Below are positions 34,575-44,993 of a stretch of 64,000 bases of DNA, piece after piece. The stretch covers positions 65,918,416-65,982,415 of the forward strand of contig CM064871.1 of assembly GCA_032719365.1 (NCBI GenBank), read 5' to 3'. The stretch comes from Prinsepia uniflora (lineage: Eukaryota > Streptophyta > Magnoliopsida > Rosales > Rosaceae). The notes beneath the pieces are model-generated. The model ran no database searches. It was not told the origin of the DNA and saw only the letters and a list, made by a program, of their open reading frames with translations. Within the stretch, counting starts at the first letter, position 1, and each line of letters begins with the position of its first letter. Made by a program: the position numbers and the translations under genes.

Positions 34575-37243
34575 TGTCAGGATCCGTCCAAATCCCCCCG
34601 GGATTAACGCGGGACGCACCTGATCCCGTCTGACACAGAGTGTTAGACAAGGGAAAACTCTCGGTCTCTGCTACATTAAAAGATGTGAGTGGACAAAACA
34701 AAGAATTTATAAAAACATTTTTATGAAAAGACAGATATTTATATCCTTCACTAAAAAGCATGCATGCATTCAGAAATTAGTTATCAAACCATTAGGGCTT
34801 TGGCCCAAAATCGTAAATGAAACCAATAATACGTGCCACTGCCCAAATCAATGTGGGACTCAGCCAAAAACCAGTATATCATATAGTATATATCACATAA
34901 CCAATCCTATCACGGTTTCCAAAGCTATGCGCGTGCTTCCCGGGGTCTCAAATCCCAAGTCTCCCCAGGGTCCTCCCAGGTCATTGTCCGTAGATCAATG
35001 ACCCTCCCTGGGGGTTATAATCCATAAGCCTTCCTGTGAATAAGATACCCAACGGGGGCGACACCACTCAGTTAGTTCTCTATGACTACTCCAAGGTCCA
35101 CCAAGGCCAAAGACCCTCCCCGGAGGAGACAATACATAAATAAGGACGGTATATGAAAAATCTATATTGAAATCATTCTTAAGATCTTTCAAAGGATTCA
35201 TGCCTGGTCCCCATAAACCGTCATGAACCCAGAAATCCATTTAGGGTCCTAGACCCGAAATCACAAACGTAAACCAACTGGGCCTCAAGCCCGAACTCAA
35301 AATCAACTGGGCATCGAGCCCGATATCTCAGGGTCAGTCACGATTCCAATCATAGTGATGCATGAAACCATCCGTCTAGGATCGCTCTCAATCCTGGTAT
35401 GTCGCTGTGAACATATCAACCGACGCGACCACCTCTAGATCATGGTGCACACATCATCGATCGATCTCCTAAACCGTCAGCACTCTGGAGTCGAACCTCC
35501 AGTGTTTTCTCCTAAACCGGACAAGCATTGTGACGTCTCCGGAAGGAACGTATCCCAATCCGGAGGCGAGAGTCGTATCTTCCGTCGCCGTGCATATAAC
35601 ACTCGTCGTGACCACCACTCAAACTCGTAGGTCATTAATAGGGCCACATGCCTGAGACAAAACCAAATGGGTCTCATGCCCGAGTTTTACCTTTTCAAAT
35701 CCAAAACCATTTCATTTAAAATCGAAATCACAAATACGTATAAGCACCGTATAAAACTAAAAACCTCGAAATACGTGCCAATACGTAAACACACATAAAT
35801 GCACACATGGCATCACAAAAAATATTCATAAAAGCATTTAAAACATTTATGCATGCATCAAATTAGAAAACAAGGTCCACTCACAGACCGTCCGAGCTGC
35901 CACCTCGATACACGTGTTGTACGCCTCTCCCAGACCAATCATCGTCTCCGGGGTTCCTGAACCTGTCCAAATCGTAATAGAGGGTTACTAACTACTTAAA
36001 TAACCCCTCATTAAAGCCTCGTAATTTTCTGGAATTTTTAACTATTTTTAAACCCAATTCTAAACCTTCGGACACCCCAAACTATATCGAAACGATGTCA
36101 AATCGACACGAAACTAGTCCCAAAATGTTCGTTACATCGAATTGATGATTTCAAATGTTGGAACCTTCCTCAAAAAATGGGCCACAAACCCACACACGTC
36201 GCCGGAAGTCCCTGCGCGTGGGAGCCACGCCCCAGGCACTGTGCAGTCGTCTTCAACCCTAAGACAGACCGGTTTGAACCAGTTTTCTGCGCGGCCGGTC
36301 CAGCTGAACCAGCGGAGCCAGTTCAGACTCCTACCTCCATCAATTTTTTTCCGTTTTCTTCCAATACAATTCCAATACAATTCCAATCTTCCTATCTCAA
36401 TCCTAGCAACCTATTTGTGTGAAGCAAAGTAAGAAAAATCACCTAAAACCTATCCGTCCAAAACTCCCCCTCACGGTCCAAACTCCCCATCGTTCCCACT
36501 CGACGTCTGACCACCATCCATCGTCCAAGCCATTCCCTAGATGTGTTTAGTAACCCAACCAACACCATTCAACCACCAGAAAACACTCATAGCGTCTAAA
36601 CATGAAAATTTGAATTTGAAATGTAAAGGGGTTCGATTGTACCTCTGTTCTGGGCTTTCTCCACTGTCCACGGCGGTTGGCCATCCTGCCACCGCCTCTA
36701 ATCATCATCGTCTCATTCTCAGCCTCCCTCTCACTCTTAGTATCTCAGTCATCACGGTAGGGGGGTGATATGGGGTGGTGTTTGTGCGAGATCGGGTTGT
36801 TTGGGTTTGGTGGGAAAGATCGAACAGGAAAGGAAGGGATGGATATGCATGTGTTTGTTTTAGATGGGCAATGGATGGGTGACACTTGTCACTCATCCAT
36901 TGGGCCTGTCTAAAATATTTGGGCCCCACTGAATGACAAAAGTCCCCCGTTTCGTAAAACGTGCAATAGTTCCACGGAACTTCCTTTAACCGTAACTTTT
37001 CCGTCGAATGTCCGATTTCGACGTGCCGTCTGTGTACGGACTCGTATCAACCCGATCTACGTAACATTCCTCAGCCCTCGGCTATCGGACCTCTCGGGTC
37101 AAAAGTCAACTTTTTGCCCTCATTTAGGGGCAAAATCGTAATTTCACCCTGAGCATTCGTTAATCCTCGGGTAATCCCTAATTAGCCACACTAATTCATA
37201 ATTAGTCTTAATCTAATTCTGGAATTCGGGACGGGTCGTTACA
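34575..37243 (-). mobile_element. 5' LTR of element G (2669 bp)
   Basis: Ends are TGTCAGGATCCGTCC and GGGTCGTTACA. GTGAGTGGAC is at 34685-34694 and GTCCACTCAC at 35875-35884. Relative to the 3' LTR it lacks about 100 bp between the terminal stem and GTGAGTGGAC, removing the acceptor-like site. The 34-bp palindrome recurs near 36870-36903. The core frame reads FDVTNILGLVS in translation but is broken by stops. Confidence 0.9.
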
Positions 37244-37456
37244 CTAAACCTTCTAACAGTCAAAACTGTCCCGAGACGATATTTGTTCGCCTCGAAAATC
37301 ATACTGTTGGACTCATAGTATCGAGAACTAAAAGTTTCATGTCGACCAAAAATTGAGATGAGTTGGCATGCATTCCTATGCACCACACAAAGTGGTTGTG
37401 CGTGGGCTTCACGGGCGACCACTCTTCATCTTCTTCCTTGGGTCACAGACCTGTTT
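37244..37456 (-). mobile_element. LTR F, second part (core block)
   Basis: It resumes after G with the duplicated CTAAA and carries the conserved core and the GC-rich hairpin region, with donor-strand DMKLLVLDTM in the small-ORF frame (broken). It ends abruptly where K begins. The roughly 1.4 kb that should follow (U3) is not found after K, so it was probably deleted. Confidence 0.7.
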
Positions 37457-37522
37457 TGACAGGACCCACCCCGATTATCGCCTCGACAGACAGAAACCGT
37501 AAACCTAGGCTTTGATACTAAT
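37457..37522 (-). mobile_element. remnant of a second, tandem K unit
   Basis: The plus strand reads 30 bp of LTR terminus (TGACAGGACCCACCCCGATT start), then about 36 bp of the PBS region (AAACCTAGGCTTTGATACTA), then the true 3' LTR. The element therefore once continued LTR-interior-LTR beyond its 3' LTR, and a deletion removed almost all of that unit. Confidence 0.75.
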
Positions 37523-40388
37523 TGACAGGACCCACCCCGATTATCGCCTTGATAATCGGGAAGCATCCTGCTCCCGTCTGGCAGTCGAACGCAAAAGACT
37601 AGAAAACCAAATTAAATCACATCACTCCCACTGTTAGACCAGGGAGATTAAATAATACAACCGACTGGACACTAAGTCCATAGTTTCACAGAGCCATAGT
37701 ATTACAAAATAAGAATAAGTTCAAATCCTACTCTGCGAACTAACTACTCCGCAACGGAAAACTTTATGCCTCTGCCTCTGCCTCTGCCTCGGCGCTGGCC
37801 CCCGAACTTGTACCACGGCCTGGAGGGTATTTAAAACAGCAAAGTGTGAGTGAACTAAAACAAAAGTTTATAGAAAACAGTTTAAGAAATCGGGGTTCGC
37901 CCTCCAGTTTTATAATACGCATGCATAACCGGATATTCAAAAACCGCATACTAAACATTCGAAATCCCTTTTTTCGTATCATATGGAAGACATTACAGCA
38001 AACAGTCATAAATTCGTATAAAATAATATAATATCATCAAAAACCAGAAATCATCTTTTCGAAACATTAATCAAACCAAATCATGTAAAACTGAAATAAG
38101 AATCACAATCAAGCCGTTGGATCCATCCGAGTCTTTAAACTCAATATCAGGCTTTCCCGGGATATCAACGAGTTTTTAAGCTCAAAACATAATTAATAGG
38201 CCTTGGGAGTATCACATTAACTGAGTCTTTAAACTCACGAGTCTTTAAACTCACGAGTCTTTAAACTCAATCCGGGTCTTTAAACCCAATTCGGGCCCGC
38301 CCCGTCATCCATTAACCGGGTCTTTAAATCCAAAATCAGATCCAACAATCATACCAGGTCTTTAAACCCAAAACCCAAAACCACTTTATAAAGCACAATA
38401 AAAGGATCCCTCGTGATCTGTTTTCCAAAAATCATTCCGAAAGCATATATCGTCATAATAGGACTTATGTCCGGATTTCACATGCAATTTCCGAAAATTA
38501 CTTCACAATATAATCAAAGCATCGTAAATACATAACATGCATAATCATCTCAACTTACTTCATCAAACCATCATTCATGCATAGGAGAAAACCGTAACCT
38601 CGAAATGCGTAAAATACGATAATTACCTCGAAAAGCGTGAAATTATGTAAAATCGAAATATCATGATTATCAACATAAAATCATATATGAAAACATAAAC
38701 AAAGGAGTAAAAATAGTCATGCATGCACAGTTGAAAATCAAAATTCCACTCACAGTTTTCGGACGCGTCAATCGCGCCCCGTGTGTTCCTCAGTAGCTTC
38801 GGAAACGTCCGGGCCTGTAAAAGGTGCAAGAAGGGTTACTAACATTCCTAGAAAGCTCGTATTAATTTCCCTAATTTTCCGAATTTTTCGACGTAATTAA
38901 ACTTAAAGCCTAAACCTTCCGAACCCTCGAAACTATCCCGAACGACACCCGATCAACTTGAACTTTAAATAAAAAATGTTCAGAATGAGGAGAGGATAAA
39001 AAGTCATGTTGATCGTGATCGGAGATGAGGTCACACGCATCGTCACGTGCCGCCCAAAGTGGATGTGTGTGAAGGCCACACGCCTGCTACAGTGTCGTCT
39101 CCTTCACCCGACTGGCCTGCTAAACGGGCCTTCAACTTGAGACTCGACCCGGCTAATTACCCTTCAATTCTAACTCGATTCCCTTCGTTTTTTATCCTAG
39201 CATCTTCTCTAACCAATTAATTTCAGTTCTGTGTCCTTGATTAACCTCGCCATGCCCTAAATTGATCCATCCAAACTGGAACAATCGAACGGGTCGACGC
39301 CTGTAACTTACCCAACTTAGTCCCATTCCCAAATTAACTCAGACAGGAGCTTAAGGGGACCTAGACGAACACTCTAACACAACCAATTGAACAAGAACTC
39401 ACCTGGAAGTCGTTGTCCTCAACACTGCGATTTTCTAGAAACTGGAACTTGAGTTTCTGGACAAACCGTGATCAACCTCCTTCAATTTTTGTACGGTTGG
39501 GTTCGTAATGAACCCAGAAAACTAATCCCAATCTCTGTTTGGCTCAACTCTCCTCACAAATTGAAAACCAATTCTCCCTCCAATTTCTGATTTTTCTCCT
39601 TCCCGACCCAATTCTCTCAACTCTCAACTCTCTCTCTTATTCCAAATGAAACCTCTCACTTCCAACACTTTGTTAATCGATCAAAATGGACGGCAACTCG
39701 TGGGAATCCATCTGATTTCTCTGTGAAAGTTGTTTCCCGCAACACAGAACCCATAACCAAATTTAAAACTAACCCGTGCACTGTGTTCCTGCCCAGACCA
39801 TGACTGAATGCTTCCAACATCCTCAAAACACTTAAACAATTCACTCTGGTCAGCCACTATCAGGATTAAACAATGGGATTGCTCAGAGCACTCACGGCAT
39901 GGCCGTGCACACTCTGTTTCACGGTGGTGAACAGTAACTGCCGTACAAAATTACCAAAATGCCCTCAGTTGACAAATTACCAAAATACCCTTCAACTTCC
40001 TTGACCCGTAACTTGGTCACCTGATGTCCGTTTGACGCGTGCGGCCTGTCGTTGTACTCAGGGCATCGATACCTTCCTAACGGTCTTCGAGTCGTGTGAA
40101 AATCAGTTGTCAAACAAAAAGTCAGCATTTTCCCCCGTAATCGTCCAATTTACGGAAATGCCCTTGAACTTCCGAACGCCATAACTTTTTCCATGATCGT
40201 CGGAATCGGACGTGCCACCTGTCTATGGACTCGTGACGTCCCGAACTACGTCACGGTTATCGGTCAACGTCCGTTCGATCTACCAATAAAAAAGTCAACA
40301 AATTGACCATACTAATTACAGGGGTAAAAACGTCATTTTATTCATTAATTTACAAAATTACATTTTTCCGAATTTTCGCGGCGTTACA
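37523..40388 (-). mobile_element. 3' LTR of element K (2866 bp)
   Basis: It starts TGACAGGACCC and ends CGGCGTTACA. Minus-strand modules: GTGAGTGAAC (37846-37855), TTCCACTCAC (38744-38753), acceptor-like CTG (37820-37822), TTTAAA hairpins (38128-38375), the core block (38905-39100) and inverted GTGACGT/ACGTCAC (40233-40254). A hexanucleotide repeat encoding EA units (about 37769-37790) differs in copy number between K and M LTRs. Confidence 0.92.
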
Positions 40389-40422
40389 ATCTCCCCCGCT
40401 TAAGAAATTTCGTCCCGAAATT

Positions 40423-43400
40423 TCAAGGAAACAAATAGGGGAACTGCTCCCGCATCTGCGCCTCGGGTTCCCATGTGGCTTCCTCCACACTCTGGTTCCT
40501 CTAGAGAACCTTAACCAGGGGAACGGTTTTCCGACGTAGCACCTTATCCTTTCGGTCCAAAATCTGTACCGGCTGTTCTTCGAAACTCAAGTCCTCTCGG
40601 AGTTCAATGGGTCGCTCCTCCAGTACATGAGATGCATCAAACACATATTTCCGCATCATCGACACATGGAAAACATCATGGACCTTAGAAAGTTTCGAAG
40701 GTAGTGCTAGCCTGTGTGCAACCTTGCCAATCCGCTCAACAATCTCGTAAGGTCCGATGAAACGAGGGCTCAACTTCCCTCGCCTGCCAAATCTCACTAC
40801 ACTTTTCCAAGGGGACAGTTTCAGAAATACCCGATCTCCGACCGCAAACTCAAGATCTCTAATCTGATGGTCCACATAGCTCTTTTGTCTGTCTTGGGCT
40901 GCCTTGAGCCTATCTCTGATGAGTTTGACATTCTCTATTGTCAATTCCACCAATTCGGATTTAGTCAGCTTTCTTTCACCCACGTCCGTCCAACACAATG
41001 GTGTTCTGCACTGCCGTCCGTACAAAGCCTCGTAAGGGGCCATCCCAATGCTCACCTGATAGCTGTTGTTATAGGCAAATTCCATCAAGGCTAGATGTGA
41101 TTCCCAAGTGCCTTGAAATTGCAAAACGCAGGCTCGCATCATGTCCTCCAATATCTGGATGGTCCGCTCAAACTGACCGTCAGTCTGAGGATGAAATCCA
41201 GTGCTGAAACGAAGTTTCGTCCCAAAAGCTTCTTATAAACTTTGCCAAAACTGAGAAGTAAACCTCGGGTCGCTGTCAGAAACTATTGATTCTGGGGTAC
41301 CGTGCAAACGGATGATCTCATCGATAAACAACTGAGCAAGCTGTGTCATCCTGAAGTTCTCTCGCACTGGCAAGAAATGAGCTGACTTCGTAAGCCTGTC
41401 CACAATCACCCAAACTCCATCATGACCCCTAGGTGTCCTAGGAAGTCCAAACACAAAATCCATCGCTATGTGGTCCCATTTCCATTCGGGGATAGGTAGT
41501 GGTTACAAGGCTCCATAAGGTCTTTGTCTCTCAGCCTTCACTTGCTAACAAATCAAACACCTACTGACAAACTCAGCAATCTTCCGTTTCATACCCGGCC
41601 ACCAATAACGTTCTCGCAAGGTACGATACATCTTGGTCCCACCAGGATGCATCCCTTAGGCCGAACTGTGCGCCTCATCCAAAATCTCCTTCTTCAGTGC
41701 CTCATCGTCCGGCACACACAACTGTCCTTCTTTTAGTAAGGCTTCATCCTCTCTGACTGTAAAATCTTGCCGTTCACCGGCTTCCACTTCAATTCGAAGT
41801 ACACACGAGACAGGATCTTGAGATTGAGCATCAACGATCCGATCGATTAGGAGTGGTCTCACCTGAAAACTAGCTAGCAAGACACCTTGGCCATCCAGTC
41901 CCAAATCAATGCTCGTCTTGCGGAGTTCAACCAATAGCGGCAAATGAACCGTCTGTAGGTATGCCATAGAATGCGTTGACTTCCGGATTAGAGCATCAGC
42001 TACCACATTAGCTTTTCCAGGGTGGTACTCAATCGTACAATCATAATCCTTAATTAGCTCCAGCCACCGTCGTTGCCTCACATTTAAGTCCTTCTGGGTG
42101 AACAAGTACTTCAGGCTCTTATGGTCCGTGAATAGCCTGCAAGTCGCACCATACAAGTGATGTCTCCAGATTTTCAGTGCATGCACCACAGCAGCTAGCT
42201 CCAAGTCGTGCGTGGGATAGTTGCGCTCATACGGCTTTAACGGGCGCGAAGCATAGGCAATCACTTTCCCATGCTGCATTAGCACACATCCCAATCCCTA
42301 TAAGGATGCATCACTATACACCTCGAATTCCCCACTATCGTCTGGAAGGGTCAGTATAGGAGCAGATGTCAACCTTTCCTTCAACTCCCGAAAACTACGC
42401 TCACAATCGTCATCCCAGACAAACTTGACTCCCTTCCTCGTCAGTCGTATCAATGGGGCCGCAATGGTAGAGAAACCTTCCACAAACCTCCAGTAATAGC
42501 CAGCCAAACCAAAGAAACTTCGGACTTCAGTGACGGTCTTCGATTGTTACCACTTTGCCACTGCCTCAACTTTCTGAGAATCCACACTGATTTCGTCAGT
42601 TGAGATCACATGCCCTAAGAAACTCACACTCGTCAACCGAAACTAACACTTGCTGAGCTTCGCATACAACTAGATTTCCCTCAGGGTACCTAGCACCATC
42701 CTTAAGTGCTCTTCATGTGCTTTCACACTTTTCGAGTAGACCAGAATGTCGTCAATGAATATGATGACAAAGCGATCCAAGTATGGCTACAACACTCGGT
42801 TCATCAAGTCCATAAATTCTGCGGGTGCTTTGGTCAAACCGAATGGCATTACTAAGAACTCATAGTGACCATAACGGGTTCTAAAGGCTGTCTTGGGTAC
42901 GTCCTCATCCTTAACCCGCAACTGATGATACCCAGAACGAAGATCGATTTTGGAGAAGTACTGCGCTCCTCTCAGCTAATCGAACAAGTCATCGATCCGA
43001 GGCAAGGGTTATTTGTTCCTGACTATTACCTTATTCAGTTGCCTGTAATCGATGTAGAGTCTCAAACTCCCATCATTTTTCATCATAAACAACACCGGAG
43101 CTTCCCAAGGGGATACACTCGGTCTAATAAACCCCATCTCAAGCAGCTCTTGTAACTGCGCCTTCAGTTCTTTCAACTCAGCTGGCACCATACGATACGG
43201 AGTCTGAGATATAGGTTGCGTACCTGGAACCAGATCGATGATGAACTCGACATCTCGGTGAGGTGGCAATCCTGGTAGATCCTCCGGAAAGACATCCGGG
43301 AACTCCCGTACTATCGCTATATCCTCCACCTTCAGCGGTGCAGCACGTGCGTCCATCACTTGAGCTAAGTATCCTTGGCATCCTTTCCTCAGCATCTTGC

Positions 43401-44895
43401 TCGCCTTTAAGGCCGAAATCACTCCAACAGGAGTTGCTCGCTGTATTCCCTGAAAGGTGGTTTCAGGTAACCCCGGACTCCGAAAAGTAACCTTCTTATC
43501 GACACACTCAATAGAAACATGAGGGAGTGTCAACCAATCTATTCCCAAAATGACATCAAAATCATGTAAGTCCAGGAGTATCAAGTCTGCTACCAATCCA
43601 ACATCACCCACCATTACGAGACACTCCCTCAACACTTGGTTTACCACAAATACGTCTCATGTGGGCGTACTCACACCCATGTCACAGTCCAGTGCGGACA
43701 GCTCTCTACCCGCCAACAACTCACAATCCCGCGATATAAACGAATGAGTAGCTCCGGGATCAATTAAAGCACAAACATCATGTCCAAAGATTGTGAGTGT
43801 ACCTATCACAACACCAGGTGCTGCCCTGGCCTCCTGCTGCGTAATCGTAAAAACTTGGGCATGTGGTCCAGCTGCTCGCCCACGGTCCCTGCCACTCAGT
43901 CCACTAGTCGCTCCAGCACCTCCTCCTCTAGTACTCCCAGTCCCAGAGACTACAACTGTGTTCTGTCTCTGCTCTGCTGCACCCCGACCTGCGCCACCAC
44001 CCTGTGGTAAAGATGGACACTCCTTCCGATAGTGGCCTCGCTCGCCACAGAAGAAACAGATAACACTGGAAGCATCTCGAGCAAAACCACCACTCTGTAT
44101 TCCTGTGGAAGCAACCGAGGTCGCGCTCGCCTACGGAGCTGATTGTGCTCTGGGCACTCTGAATCCGGGACTCTGAAAGTTACCAGGCCTACCATAACGA
44201 TCATTTCCTGCGGACGAAGATCCTCCATAACGTCCCTTCTTTGGGGCTCTCTGACCATACGATCCAGGAAATGAACGCTCTCGACGTTGTCCACCACCTG
44301 AGTACTGTGGACTTGTCGGGAGACTAGCCTCAACCCGCACTGCGGTATCAGACAACTCTCTGAGAGTAGTAAAAGCTCCGGCGGTCACAATGGCCTGGAT
44401 CTCACCTCTTAGGACAAGCTCAAACCTACAACATTTCTCAACCTCACTAGACACAAAGGTAGGAACAAAACGGGCTAGCATCTGAAATTTCTACTCATAC
44501 TCTACTACAGACATGCTCTCCTGTTGGAGCTGCAGAAACGCTGTCTCCCTAGCATCACGGAATGAACGGGGATAGTACTGGTCCAGAAACCGTTCACGAA
44601 AGGTCTCCCAGGTCACTGTACGGGCATCCCAACCCGATAACTCTAGGGTATACCACCACTCATAAGCAGATCCATCTAGCAGAAAGGTGGCCAACACCAC
44701 TCGCTCCTCAGGAGGACAGTGCATCACAGCAAAAATTAGCTCAAACCGAGAAATCCAACGGTGGGCATCCTTGGGATCTGCCCCACCACTAAACACTGTA
44801 GCCCCAAGACGCTGGGCTCACTCGATCGAAGCGCTCTCGGCATCACTAACAACACCATCTGCAGGTCGTGGAGGGGGTTCACATCGCGGATGCAT
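40423..44895 (-). pseudogene. gag-pol of element K, one frame with about 16 stop codons
   Basis: Reading from an ATG at 44895, a single minus-strand frame runs through the whole gag-pol to a final TGA at 40425-40423. I see no frameshift, only about 16 in-frame stops. Domains in order: retrotransposon gag (about 44796-44340); CCHC zinc knuckle with CFFCGERGHYRKEC (44019-44058); aspartic protease with LIDPGATHSFIS (about 43737-43770); RT with FIDDILVYS (near 42740); RNase H starting at EVYSDAS (near 42330); integrase with its zinc-binding part (about 41700-41540) and catalytic core with MDFVFGLPRT and SDSDPRF (41463-41130). After a TAG at 40501-40503 a 24-residue tail with VEEATWE remains in frame, where Trp is expected at the stop. 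At least five stops fit Gln (CAG or CAA) to TAG or TAA changes. The copy is non-functional as read. Confidence 0.93.
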
Positions 44896-44973
44896 AGCTG
44901 ATCATTCTTTCTGAAAGAGGCATAAGTTAGTACAATAATCGAGGCACACCCAAGTGCCAGATAGAAACCGTAA

Positions 44974-44991
44974 ACCTAGGCTTTGATACTA
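44974..44991 (-). promoter_or_regulatory. primer binding site of element K (diverged initiator-Met type)
   Basis: The minus strand after the 5' LTR reads TAGTATCAAAGCC and continues AGGTTTACG. It matches the initiator-Met tRNA complement TGGTATCAGAGCC with two G-to-A differences, plus further complementarity beyond it. Confidence 0.75.
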
Positions 44992-44993
44992 AT

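Larger units (their letters stand above)
21913..37243 (-). mobile_element. element G: complete large non-autonomous LTR retrotransposon (LARD-like)
   Basis: Two minus-strand LTRs (21913-26168 and 34575-37243) flank an interior of about 2620 bp after nested elements are removed. CTAAA duplications at 21908-21912 and 37244-37248 are perfect. A PBS (34557-34572) and a PPT (26170-26181) are both intact in sequence. No gag, protease, RT or integrase frame can be read in any part. Long LTRs plus a non-coding interior with retained PBS and PPT match the LARD class, which depends on proteins from other elements. Three solo LTRs (H, I, J) later landed inside it. Confidence 0.88.

Noticed and set aside
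36142..36432. Two overlapping frames of 81-96 codons
   Set aside because: They are antisense to the core and upstream part of the G 5' LTR; no protein similarity recognised.
40714..41094. 126-codon plus-strand frame opposite K integrase
   Set aside because: Antisense shadow of a conserved integrase; a similar shadow occurs in M at 63744-63971.
43950..44333. 127-codon minus-strand frame inside K gag
   Set aside because: Out of frame with the single gag-pol frame that carries the zinc knuckle.
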